NCBI RefSeq assembly: GCF_030272615.1
Contig: NC_081405.1
Location: 311,195,235 to 311,259,234 of the forward strand
Length of the DNA stretch: 64,000 nucleotides
Source of the DNA: Cryptomeria japonica
Lineage: Eukaryota; Streptophyta; Pinopsida; Cupressales; Cupressaceae
Direction of reading: 5' to 3'
A model generated the notes under the pieces. It saw nothing but the letters and a program-made list of their open reading frames with translations, made no database searches and had not been told where the DNA came from. Of the stretch, positions 33,601 through 45,250 are shown one piece after another. The translations under genes were made by a program, and so were the position numbers. Every line of letters starts with the position of its first letter. Position 1 is the stretch's first letter.

Positions 33601-34800
33601 ACTTATCTAGCTAAGTGGGAATGTTTTATTATTATTTTTTTAGTGTGTTCACACACCTCACTTAGGAAATAAAAGTCAAATTATTAAATAAACATAAACT
33701 ATAAATAATAATCCAAATGGGAATTAAAATTAAATAAACCAAAAGCTAATAAAATAAATTAAAGAACCAAATAAATATAAGATATCAAATAAATACTAAA
33801 TCATAGAAAACCAAATAAATAATTAAACAATCAAATACCATTAAAGGTTCAATCACAAATATAAAATAAATATTAAACAACAATAAAGATTACCAAATAT
33901 TAAATAATCATATAATCAATAAACGTTAATTATCAATAAATATAAATGTCAAATAATTAAATATTCAAAATTAATAAATTAAATACATTAAAATAAGCAT
34001 TGCTAAATATAAAACCACACATCAAGAGCCACATAATTGCTCTAACATAATCAAGAAATCGACTGACATAAACCGAACTCACAATACCAAGAAGACCAAG
34101 CTAATTAACTGACATGGCAAATTATGCCAAGACGCTGACTACTCACGATGAACAACTTAGACCTAGAGTGTGTGAGGGGAACTCATGCCATCTCTGAACC
34201 ACATAAGCCATTGGAACTAAAGACACGCTCAGACCTGTGAAGCCAGGTAGAGTCACTGTTCGGTACCTGCAAAGTCCTGCAACCACAAAATGATAATACA
34301 ACATATACATATACATATATAGAACAAGCAAGTGATAAAGAATCGTGATGACACATCCTACTCGCAATGAGTGATGTGGAATTATCTCTATCACGAAGAC
34401 AGTCAAACAAGAGTCAAACATATCTCATAAACATTTCATCAAATGTAATCATGAAGTAGGGTTAACGTAATCATAATCATCATCAAAACCATGATAAATC
34501 TAATCTATCGATAATCCATCACATAGTGAGCATATAAAATGCATCGAGTACATATATCATCAAATCACATGATCAATCATGATAGTACCAACATCCATAT
34601 AGATAATAAAAATAGCATATGCCTGCTCTAGTCTTGGGCTTAAATTGCTGCTTCTGACCCTTTCTAACATCAATAATAAGTAACTGAAGCACATGAGCAA
34701 TTGTCATCCAAATCATCAAATATAGTCTAGATAAGTCTATCAAGCATAATATAAAAGTCAACTCTAGTCAAAATAAGTCAAATCAAGGGTGGACACTACA
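30630..34800 (-). mobile_element. L1: 4.17-kb LTR-like unit, probable giant solo LTR
   Basis: Begins TGTAATGCCCACC and ends GGTGGACACTACA, so the ends are TG...CA and form an imperfect 13-bp inverted repeat (11 matches). An exact 5-bp duplication ATCTT lies at 30625-30629 and 34801-34805, and the C3 polymerase sequence joins cleanly when it is removed. No pair of internal LTRs, no primer site and no coding domain is visible, so a single very long LTR left by recombination fits best; a DNA transposon with a 5-bp duplication is less likely. Strand is tentative. The interior is AT-rich, with a simple A/T stretch at about 33650-34020. Small ORFs inside look random. Confidence 0.7.
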
Positions 34801-34805
34801 ATCTT

Positions 34806-35435
34806 TCTCCCCTTAGGGAGAGGGAATAACTACCAAGTGTTGTTCCTCATCAAGGAACTATACTCTTCCTCCATAGCTTGGTCCCTCTCAGGAACTCCTA
34901 ATGCTTCCTGAAATGTCTGTGGATCGGAAGCGGTAGCAATGTATGCATGTGGAAGGTCTTGATGTTGTGTTCGAGTCCTTAGTGTATTTGAAGGATCTCC
35001 AACAAGAGAACCCACTGACTCAAGTGTCTGTCGATCCCGATGATGTCTAGGTGGAGGTTGAGGACGAGGCTTCTTAACTGCTAGTGGACCTTGCAGAGGT
35101 GTATCCCTACAAGTTGGAGTTGAAGAAGTCTCATCATCTGAATCACTCTCATCACTATCCATAATGGAGGAAGATGGAGGAGGAAGTGAGGCTAAGATAG
35201 GAGAGATTTCCTCAAAATGAACACTCCTCTCAATAAACACCTAATGTGTCTCTGGATCCATCAATTGATATGCCTTGACACAATTGGGATATCCAACAAA
35301 AATACAAGGCCTACTCTGAGGTTCCAATGCCTTGCATTTCTCCATAGGAATGCGAGCCCACATTGGACACCCAAAAACTCTGAAATGTCTCACAATCGGT
35401 TTCCTACCAACCCAAGCCTCAAAAGGAGTGTTACC
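34806..35435 (-). pseudogene. C3 reverse transcriptase N-terminus and integrase C-terminus
   Basis: On the minus strand from 35435: a degenerate RHFRVFG and CEMQGIGTSE-like stretch, then FVGYP, MDPETH, VFIERSVHFEEI, an acidic linker DESDSDDETSS, HQDLPHAYIATASDPQTFQE and MEEEYSSLMRNNTW (start of polymerase). This covers the segment deleted from C1. G1 interrupts it at 35435. Confidence 0.85.
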
Positions 35436-36648
35436 TATAGAAACCTAAAAATGTCTCATTGATCATGTACTAATTATTCCTCTAATTGATTAAATAATTC
35501 TTTACTTATTTAATTAAGTTAATTAATCTTATTTTTCTAATTTCATATTTCCTCATCATCTGACTAATTATTCAATTTCCTATTCTATCATCATTTAAAT
35601 CATTTAAATCATTTTCTAATGTTAATTAAATATTTACTATTTAATTAATTCTGATTAATTCCCCAATTTAAATAATCCTTATTATTTAAATAAATTTCAT
35701 TTTCAATTTCTATCTCTAATCATCTAATCATTTAAACCCTTTTCTAAATATTAATTAAATATTTATTATTTAATTAATTATGATTTAATCCTTTAAATTA
35801 AATAATCTTTATTATTTAATTAAAGTCCATTTCTAAATAATTAAATAGTTTCTTTAAATTATTTAATTAACTAATTAATTCTTTTAATTTCATATTTTTC
35901 TAATTCTTCCAAATTCAATTACATGTGCATGATTTCAAAAACCAAATTTAAAATCAAAGTCAAGTTCTAAATATATTCAAATACTAAATTTAATTTAAAA
36001 TAAATTCAATATTTGAATAAATCTCATGCAAAGATTAAATCGAAAATCTAAGTTAAAGTGCAAGCACATGCTAAATTAATTAATTCAATCATTTAAATAA
36101 TTAAATCATTAACTCTCCAATCTCTATTTCCATCTTTTAGTTAGCTTTTTCTAAATTAAGCTTTCTTTGTCATCCTCTTTATTTCCTCCAATCATTCCTT
36201 TTTCTTCCTTCAGTTAGCTTTTTCTCAATCAGTTGACTCGATTAATCTATTCAATCTATTCTGTTTCACCTCCAAGTCAGTAGTTCAACTATCAATCAAC
36301 ATGTGAGCTCACCTGAGTTCCACCTCTTGATCATTCTATTTTTCCTTTCAATCAATCTCATCCAAAAATCTATAAATTGGGCATTCAATCCTAACAATTC
36401 CTCTAGATCATGAACTTCGAATCTTTGTGTCAATTGCAGGTTGCCAGTGCAATATTTGAGAGCCATCATACCACAGAGAGAAGAAGAACAATGTAAGCAA
36501 TGATGCATAATAGGGAGTTTTGTATTGCTTAATTTAATTCCATTTTGCATCTATTTCATTGGTTTTATGTTTGAATTTCTTAGATAGTTAAGGATTTCAT
36601 GATTGTCCTTATTTCCTATTTAGCAATGGTGTATTTGAGCATGCTACA
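35436..36648 (+). repeat. G1 5' LTR
   Basis: 1213 bp. Starts TATAGAAACCTAAAAATGTC (TGTAGACACC in the partner) and ends GAGCATGCTACA. Very AT-rich with many TTAATTAA strings. It holds about 190 bp (roughly 35900-36095) missing from the 3' LTR. Confidence 0.92.
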
Positions 36649-36651
36649 TTT

Positions 36652-36670
36652 TGGTGAACCTGACGTGAAC
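36652..36670 (+). promoter_or_regulatory. G1 putative primer binding site
   Basis: TGGTGAACCTGACGTGAAC starts three bases after the LTR, the expected place and TGG start. The primer tRNA is not assigned; it is not the initiator-Met type. Confidence 0.55.
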
Positions 36671-36769
36671 AACAACTAATTAACCTTCTCTATTTTTTGT
36701 GTTGTTTTTGCAGATCGTATGAATTTTTTCCTTTTTTTTGCAGGTTTTGCACAAATTTCAAGACAGATC

Positions 36770-37480
36770 TCTTCGTCACGTAATCACATAGACATATCTG
36801 TGCAATCGATCAGATAGGGTTATGCATTCGTGTGGAACCCATCACGCAATCGACCTTACAAGATCACACAATTGATCTGATACTATTACGCATTCATTTT
36901 GGATTGTTCTGTTATGATAATTTTATCTTCATTCCTTTTCTGTTTTCTGATCTGTTTAATCTTGCATGAAATTGAGTAAATTTGGAAAGAGATTATTTTT
37001 ATTGCATGTTTTGGTTTTAATGGTTTATGGCATGTAAGGTACAATTCAGGATTTCAGGTGCCAGAAGGACAAAGGAACAAAGAAGACAGGCCAAACACTA
37101 TCAAAGGGTTCTCCAAGCAAAAAAGTAGATACACGATTGGGAAGATCAACCAACCTTTGATAGATATAATAACTTAGTTCTCTCATATCAAGTTAAATAT
37201 GATCTAATTAACATTGAATGGATGATGAGAGATTTAGCTAGGGCCTCACAATTGGATTTGCAGGTTACTGATCAGGTTGAGTTTCTTTTTTTTAAAATTC
37301 TTTTGTGTTATCTGCCTGTTTGTCACGCAATAATCTTGTTTTGATTACACAATCAATCTGTTAGTGTCACGCATTTCATCTATCAGGATTACGCATTCGC
37401 TCTGTTATTTTCATGCATTGGCTCTGTCAGGATCACACAATCACGTAGGGTTTGTCACGCATTCGTTTCTATCAATTTTT
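36770..37480 (+). repeat. Degenerate CACGCAATC / ACGCATTCG motif clusters in G1 leader
   Basis: Short motifs such as CACGCAATCGA, TACGCATTC, GTCACGCATT and ACGCATTCGCTCTGTT recur about a dozen times in two groups (about 36775-36900 and 37320-37475), often followed by TCTGTTAG or TCTGTCAGG. Related motifs in reverse orientation lie at 49375-49560. Confidence 0.55.
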
Positions 37481-40169
37481 GATTCTCTATTTTCAATTGA
37501 TTCGATTTTACTACTAATCATCTTTTTGCAGCCTGTGGTGAATTTACAGAAAGGATTGGATTATTATTAGATCAATTGTACTCATAATCTCACACTTCAT
37601 CTTTTGGTGCTTAAAATCAACAATGATTAAAATGGACATGCATGCACAATCTCACACTTCAACTTTTGGTGCTTAAAATTAACATTGGTTAAAATTGACA
37701 TGCATGTATAACACTTCTATTTGGGCTTAAAATCAACAACAGTTAAAATTGACATGCATGCCTTCACATTTCAATTTGGTGTTTAAAATGGACATGCACA
37801 TGTGTATTCAACACCTCAATTTCGGCTATAAAATGAACGCGAATCAAGCTGCATTAGATTAAATCACATTTGGTTTTCTTAAGGTAAATTTTTTTAATCG
37901 TGTTTGGGGTGGACCTACTATTGCATTAACTAGCTTTCCACCCACCTTCAGGGTCTTGGGAGAAAGGAAGTAGGTGACAATGACATCCAATTTTATTTTA
38001 TTTCATATAGTGAGGGGTATCTTTGACTAGGGATTTCATCACCCTACAGAGGTACTTTGAATTAGGATGCGTTGGGGATATCATCTCTCCCAACGTACTC
38101 TCAAGCAGGTTTTTTAATCCACCATATAAATATACTGATCAGGCGGCTAGAATGTTGAGTGAATTCTTAAGTGGCTTGCTCTGAGAATCCGTCGTTGGAT
38201 TGGGACCCCTTGAAATTGATGCAAAGCATCCTGGAAAACCAATCACAACTATAGGATCATGCTGATCCATCCATATTTTCATCATGAAAAAACTCATTAG
38301 AGGCATATTTCATCATACTTCAACAATTAATTAGTCAAAAAAACATAAACTTAATCTAGGTATCAAACTTGCCAACTTGCTGTCCCCTTGGATAGACCTG
38401 TACACAGAGGTATATAAATCTATAAAATGATTAAAAAAACTCAATCCCTTCAGTCAGACCCTGAATAAATAGATTAAAAACAACATATCCAAAAATTATC
38501 CATATCCAACGGTTCTATTAAAAGTTATAGCCACTCCATTGAGACCCATTTGTGTTGTCCCCAAACAAAGCATGTGTATGCCCAATCCACCTAGGGCATC
38601 AAATATCTTTCAAAAAACAAACCCAAATTATCCCAAACCAATTTCCATGAACCATTTATGAATTTAATTTCATACTATGTAATCCATTAAATTTTACAAT
38701 TGTTTAATCCTTATATAAAGATAAATCATTGCCTGCAACTCCATTGAAGACAGTTTAAAACCAGTTTTCACCAAAATCTTCATAACTTCCACAAATATAA
38801 ACAAAAATGTCTTAGACCAAAAGGAAAAGAAATATTATTCACATATATTTCCAATATATATATTTAGAGGTCATAATTATTCCATATGAGTCCATACCAT
38901 ATGCCATGACTGTTCTCAGGAAACCTCAAACCTGCAATCAACAACTTTCACCAAAAATTCCATAACTTCTTCATTTCTAAATATAATCACTCCAAACCAA
39001 AAGGAAAAGAAATTTAATTCACATATATGACTATAAATTATATATACAAATGTTTACAGGCCATACATGGTCATACAAGGCCTGTAACCAACATAAAAAC
39101 TGGAAAGCCAATCAAAATGACAATAGTAGAATGCACCAAAATGTATCAAAATGTTCTCCTTTCTTCCCTTTCTTCCCTTTTCTGATTTGGAACGACCATA
39201 CAATGAATTTTTATATGCTCTTGGTCAATTTTGAGCTTACAAACACCTCTCATAACCAACTTTTAACCCCTTTTGCAACTTTGCTTGATGACATTTTGTT
39301 GTCAAGTTGACAACTTTTACACTTTTGCACAAATGACTTCATGGCTTTATAAAAACATTCAATACATGTCCAAATGACCATTTAACAATATTATACATTC
39401 TTATCACCATTCCAAGGGCCATTTCACAATTTTTAATCCATTTGACCAATTAAGACCTTAATTAGGATAATTTGACAACTTTTTACAAATGGCTCTAATT
39501 AGCCTTAATATTGATTCACCACGACTTAAAATGAACATACAAACTCAAATGTGATTGAATTTACTCATGAATTGTATTTTATCTTCTTGTATCCTCTTGG
39601 TGCTTAGGTACTCCTGCACTAGAAACCCTACAATAAGAACCAACTTAGTAGCCCAAAACCCTACATTCAGTGATTCCAAGAGTGCGGATCATACCCCATA
39701 GATACCTTTCATGTACCTTACACTATGATACATGAATCCCTCAGCTATAAGATCTTTGGATCTTCAGGGTAAGAGAGACTGGCATACTCGAGAAGTGTAT
39801 GTCGTGGAGTGGAGCCAGTGCTTCCAGACTCTCTATTTGTTCATTTTGTCTTGGTATTTGGTAAGGGCCTCATTGAATGGTGTCCACTTTCTAGCCTAAG
39901 ATTGTATTCTCTACTTTTTTATGTATCATTGTATCAGACCAGTATTGAGTTAGTCCTTTGGGCTATTTCAGGCCCTATCTTAGGTATCTCTGAATTCTCT
40001 GAGATTGTTTGAAAAACTAGTTCAGTCAGCTATATCTATATCCAAACAATTATTCTCAAACTTGAAAAAAACCACAAGACTTGTCCTACACACAAAATTA
40101 CTGAAAATGAAGTCCATTTTGAAACATCAGACAGTCCAGCAAACTCAAAATTTTACACACTTGTGACCA
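37481..40169 (+). other. G1 untranslated leader
   Basis: Non-coding leader between the primer site and gag. A degenerate repeat at about 37580-37830 pairs CTTTTGGTGCTTAAAATCAAC with AAATTGACATGCATG in three or four copies. Another degenerate duplication relates about 38755-38880 and 38935-39040 (AACTTTCACCAAAAAT, AAAAGGAAAAGAAAT-ATTCACATAT). No credible ORF. Confidence 0.6.
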
Positions 40170-40330
40170 TAGGAAGTCTTTGCATAGTCCTCATTTACAT
40201 CCTTACTATCATCCTTAGTCTTTGCATAGTCCTCATTTACGTCCTTACTATCATCCTTAGTCTTTGCATAGTCCTCATTTACGTCCTTACTATCGTCCTT
40301 AGTCCTTGCATAGTCCTCATTAATGTCCAC
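40170..40330. repeat. 42-bp tandem repeat
   Basis: Nearly four copies of a 42-bp unit containing TTGCATAGTCCTCATTTACG and TCCTTACTATCATCCTTAGT. The length is a multiple of three, so the minus strand gives a repeated 14-residue acidic peptide (KTKDDSKDVNEDYA); no other evidence suggests it is translated. Confidence 0.9.
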
Positions 40331-40431
40331 ATTATCATCCTCATATACGTCTTCATCTAGTTTTCATATATGGCTATCTTAGTTTTTCATCATTGACATA
40401 ATCATCCTACAAAGTCATAGCATGCGTCCTA

Positions 40432-40677
40432 ATGGGTCTCCCAGGTGATGGTTTGCTCCCCTTCGAGCAACCTAATCTAGTGCCAAACGATGGTCAGCGA
40501 GAAATCATTGAAGGTCTAGCTAACTTGGCTCGAGACTCAAGGAGAAATGCACCCCAGTATATAGGACTTGAGTACGAGATAAATATTGAGTATAAAATTG
40601 CCCATAGGATTGATAGAGAAATTCTTGCAGAACGTCTACGAGAAGACATGGAAAAAATTGCATTACAGAAATCCTGA
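40432..40677 (+). pseudogene. G1 small ORF upstream of gag
   Basis: An open 81-codon frame with charged, helix-like C-terminal half (IDREILAERLREDMEKIALQ). It could be a separate upstream ORF or a decayed N-terminal extension. Unrecognised; function unknown. Confidence 0.35.
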
Positions 40678-40809
40678 AATACTCAACAAGTCTCGCATCA
40701 AAATCCCCAATAGAGAGTATAGTCTAGTTTTTTCATGCACCATACCTACATCTAGAGTCTAGCATTAGTCATCGTCTTGCATAAAACCACCCTCATATAG
40801 TAGTCTTAA

Positions 40810-42260
40810 ATGCCCGTCACAAGGTCACAAAAGGAAAAAGGTATAATGGATCCAAACAATGATTAGTCTGTAAACCCAACTTGGAATATGGACATATCAA
40901 CTAGTCAACAATCAGGTTCTCAGGCAATGTCTACTCTAAATGAATTACAACAACATTTAACAAAAGAAGAAATTGAGTCAGCTCAATAAGATCCACATGC
41001 CCTTATGATCTTAGATGCACTTATACATAGTGATAGGGACAAATATCTCTCATTGTTATTACAAAATGGGGTGAAACTACCTGAAGATTTTGATGTCATG
41101 AAGATCTTACCACTAGGAAAAACTTTAGGTCAAGATAATAGTTAAACACCCCCCATAACACAAATGCAAGCACGACCTCCAGTTTTCCTCAAAACATACC
41201 TATCCAAAAAAATGTCAATGCAAATGCAAACTTTCAAACAAGTGCATCATCTTCGGCGATAAATGTTACTATACCAACATAGAGCACACTGATAATATCA
41301 AGTGTCTTAGCACCTATTCAAACACAAGCAACAAGTGCAACCCAACCTCCGATTTCCTATTCTATAGGATCAACATATAATCACCAAAATGTGAATCTAG
41401 GTCTTACCAATACAACAAGTACAACACAACTAAACATGGGTTCACATATCACTTATTTCATGGTACCTAGTGGAACGTACAACACACAAAAATATAATCA
41501 TGGTACCTTCCAACAACCTCCTAGCTATGCATCCATGAATCCTTTTGTGGGACATACACAAACACAAGGTGTACCTTTGACCCAAATAGATATTTTGACA
41601 AAACAATTAAAGAATTTGCAACAACAAATGATGACCATGCATACTGGTAACGATAAAAAGAGTTACACAATGCAGGACTTACGTCCTTATCCTTTTGATC
41701 ACACATTATACATGCCACCTTTCCCACCACATTTTGAAATGCCTAAATTCAACAGATATCAAGGGAAGGGTGATCCTAGAGACCACGTCAGAGAGTTTTT
41801 TATGACATGTATAGAGGTTGCAACAGAAGATACTTACTTAATGAGACTATTTCCTAAAAGTCTGGGGGGCTCGACCTTAGACTGATTTTCACATTTACCA
41901 CCAACCATCACATCATGGGGAGAATTAGCTAAAATTTTTATTGTAAACTTCTCGTATAACATTGAAACCCTAGTTAATTTGATGGACTTGTGTGCTACTA
42001 AACAATATGAGAATGAAACATTTGCATCCTTCATACAACAATGCAGGGATCTCTATAGGAGGTACAAGACAATTATCTCAGAAATAGAGCAAGTGGATAT
42101 GTTCATAGAAAACTTGATTCCCAAGATTAAATATCTGATACAAATGCAATGTTTAACTACATTCAATCAAATCATGGAAAAAGCTCTAAAATGTTAGAAG
42201 GGACTAGTAGAACAATGTCTTATTAAGTATGGAAACACCAACAACAATGACACATCCAAT
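40810..42260 (+). pseudogene. G1 gag (Retrotrans_gag type)
   Basis: Likely starts at the ATG at 40810 (MPVTRSQKEKGIMDPNND), a start typical of plant Gypsy gag. A Gln/Thr-rich N-terminal region precedes the capsid domain at about 41690-42190: MPKFNRYQGKGDPRDHVREF, TITSWGELAKIFIVNF, YENETFASFIQQCRDLYRR, MFIENLIPKIKYLIQMQCL, in the order of the Gypsy capsid. Stops near 40852, 40987, 41143, 41281, 41884 and 42196 interrupt it. Confidence 0.85.
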
Positions 42261-42266
42261 TTTTGG

Positions 42267-43010
42267 TTGAAAAACAAAAATGTGACCAATGATAGTATTG
42301 TAGATGCCAGAACAATAAACAAAACTCAACTGGTTTTATCTTTGGGAACCAGTCAATCATCAAATCGACATATAGAGAATAACCCCACTTCAACAAATGT
42401 AAACACTACACAAAACATGAACACAAGATACCCCAGGGTAAATGCTCCAAGAAGAAATTACACACCTCTAGGAGAACCTATTGAGTCAGCGCTCAAAAAG
42501 TTGATATAGACAAACATGATCACTTTACCGGAAATAAGAGTATATGAACCAGGTCCTTTCAAGCCCACATGGTGGAACGATAATGATTTCTATGACTATC
42601 ATCGGACTAAAGGTCACAAAACAATGAGTTGCTACAAATTGAAAAACTTGGTCCAAGATATGATAGACCATGGCGACATCATAATCGATACCAATAAAAC
42701 CTCAGCAAACACAAATCATACAATATTTAAGGATCCATTTGTTAAGCATGACAAAGGGAAAGCTACCAGATCAGGTAATCAAGACAATACATCTAACCAC
42801 ATAAAGGTCTCATACGACTACACTATTCATGCCATTAGCTCAGGAGATATAGTAAACAATGATTCACAAGAAACACTTGATCAAGATGAGCAATATCTAG
42901 ACACTCACACAAATGATAACCAAATTTGCATGCTATCAGAGGCACAAAAATACGATGATGATAGAAATATTTGTCTTAGAGACTAGGGCATGATGAACCA
43001 TCTCATTCAG
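42267..43010 (+). pseudogene. G1 gag C-terminus with zinc-binding-like motif
   Basis: A low-complexity segment leads to YDYHRTKGHKTMSCYKLKNL and VQDMIDHGDI. Plant Tat/Ogre and Athila Gypsy gag proteins have C-x-x-H-x4-GH-x4-C followed by LK..I..LI..G here; the first Cys is Tyr in this copy. An acidic tail follows. A stop at 42508 and frame end near 42984 break it. Confidence 0.75.
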
Positions 43011-43042
43011 GTTGGTTTGAAGATGAACTCATAGAACACATC

Positions 43043-43945
43043 ATGGATGTCAAATATACACATAAAGAATATGAAGAGGGATTTAACATAAACCTTGATA
43101 ACAAAACATATGATACCAACAATACCTGCAAGTCATATGATACAATGGCTATGATCAACATAACTCCCAGAGACAGAGACTGTGCAATAGTTACTCACAG
43201 ATCAAAGGTAACTCTACAAGGAATACCACAAAATCATCCATCTATAGTAGGGACTTACAATGTTGTTGAGCAACTTAAGAAAACTCTGACACATATATCA
43301 TTATTTGAACTTTTGCACATTTCACCCACTCATAGAGCTATCCTAGACAAAGCACTTCAAGATTCAGTAGTGGACAAAGATATAGATGAAAATGCCTACC
43401 AGTCTATGGTAGGAAATTTGACACAAGACATTCCTAGTGATAGACTACTTAATAATGACCCACTACATCTAGAAGCTTACATACATAAGAGAAGAATCAG
43501 AAGAGTACTCGTAGATGGAGGAGCCGGTCTCAACATTTGTACTCTAAAATTGGTTAATGCGCTAGGATATTCTGAACTTCACATTGATTCATCCAAGAGG
43601 ATAAATATCAAGGCATATGATGATGAAGAATGCCCATCAAAAGGAATTGTAACATTACCCATACAAGTGGGACCTATAACAACAAAAGTCACTTTTCAAG
43701 TCTTGGAGAGAGAAGTGGGATATAACATATTATTCGGCCGCCCATGGATCCACACCATGCAAGTAGTATCATCCACATTTCATCAGTGTGTAAAATTCCC
43801 ATATAATGGTATTGAAATCACCATAAAGGGTGATCCAAATCCCTTCCAACATTGCAATTACTTGAAAGAAAGTGTGGATAATCAAACACCTATTAATCAA
43901 GCAACACCTCTCACTACACAACTGGAGGCAATAACGATCACATAA
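43043..43945 (+). pseudogene. G1 aspartic protease region
   Basis: A 300-codon open frame. The active-site region reads RRVLVDGGAGLNICTLKLVN; the usual D-T/S-G is D-G-G here, a variation known in plant Tat-type proteases. The distal part reads ITTKVTFQVLEREVGYNILF and GRPWIHTMQVVSSTFHQCVK, the strongly conserved end of this protease class. It would cleave the gag polyprotein. Still open across its whole length, the best preserved coding part of G1. The first catalytic Asp is present. Confidence 0.85.
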
Positions 43946-43957
43946 ACAAAAAAGGAT

Positions 43958-44617
43958 ATGCCTACAACATCCTCCTTAAAAATACAAGATATGGGTTGTG
44001 GAGAGTATTCTATTGCAAATACTTCAAGTGGGAAACAATTGTCTCTATGTCCTAAGTCTTTTGGGAAACCTCAAAATACAGTACAAAAACAAGACAAAGG
44101 AAAAGAAATTGTTAGATACATAGACTCATGCTCTTTCATTAGATGGGTTGACTTACAAGAAGAAACCCTAAATGAATATGTTAACCATTGGATATATAGA
44201 GAAGAGGATCATATGACAATACCCCAAATACCCATAGATCAGTATGGAAATGGATTCAAAATTCTCCAGAGATATGGATATGATGGTACCACAGGCCTGG
44301 GGTTACAAAAACAAAGAAGACTAGAGCCTATTGTTCCTAATGATAATCCAGGGAATCAAGGATTGGGGTATAAGCATGTACCACATATCACAGAAGAAAG
44401 ACAACGTACCCTTGATATACTAAATAGACCAATGAAACTATTAGACTACATACCACAAAGGGATTTGTCCACGCAGGTACTTCCCTCTTCTTCTCAAACA
44501 AGTAATAAATTACCCACATCGTCTAACACAAAATCAGATGGAGAAGACATGAGACAACTCCTACAAGAACCTAGCATTGAGTCACAAAATGATACAGTTG
44601 TCAACACAACAACATAA
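43958..44617 (+). pseudogene. G1 G-patch domain region
   Basis: A 219-codon open frame in line with the protease frame after a stop near 43943. Residues 100-145 or so read NGFKILQRYGYDGTTGLGLQ, then RRLEPIV and NQGLGY, fitting a G-patch, the glycine-rich RNA-binding motif. In some retroviruses a G-patch follows protease and aids reverse transcription; the same order here suggests a similar role (inference). Confidence 0.75.
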
Positions 44618-45250
44618 GATATTGTTGCAATAGATGCATGATTACCACCAACAGATGAATCTAATCCATGGTTATTATCAGTACTTTTGCCATGGGAAAT
44701 GACTTAGACTCAACCTGACAAATCAGATGAAGAAAGATTGCAAAGGCTTATACCAGGCTTAAGAAGGGTAACTATTCTCCAAAGAAGACCAGTCAATCTA
44801 CAACAGAATCAACGATAGGAATAAGAAGAAATAAGTGATGATAGCTTAGATGATGAAACATACATTGAAAGTGAGATAGACTCTCATGATTATGAGTTCT
44901 TATCACTCCATGATTCTATCCCACCAGCAAGTGTCATACTAAGGTATCAAATAAAGCCTATACAAGATGAAAAAAAACAAAGTCATTCAAACAATCAAGT
45001 CTTCATGTTATCAAAGTCTACTATAGAAGGGAGTAATGATTTACCCCTTATTTACCCCTTATACATTTACACTTGATTGATTGGGGGAAAGAAGGAAAAC
45101 CAATGCTAGATTGGTTTGAAAATGACAAAGTAGTTGCAGAATTCCTCAGAGTCATGGAGGGAGATCCACTCTCTGACCCTATGAAAAACATGCACCTTAA
45201 ACGATATTATACCTAAGGGCCATGTAGTTTAGGATTTAATTTCCGCATTG
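44618..45250 (+). pseudogene. G1 C-terminal tail before the lost polymerase
   Basis: Coding-like fragments with stops: PWLLSVLLPWEM, RLIPGLRRVTILQRRP, an acidic run SDDSLDDETYIESEIDSHDY, and LIDWGKEGKPMLDWFENDK. This linker should lead into reverse transcriptase, but no polymerase motif follows, so coding ends near here. Confidence 0.55.

Noticed and set aside
40145-40330. Minus-strand acidic repeat protein as a real gene
   Set aside because: It consists of the 42-bp repeat, with no supporting context; kept only as a repeat.
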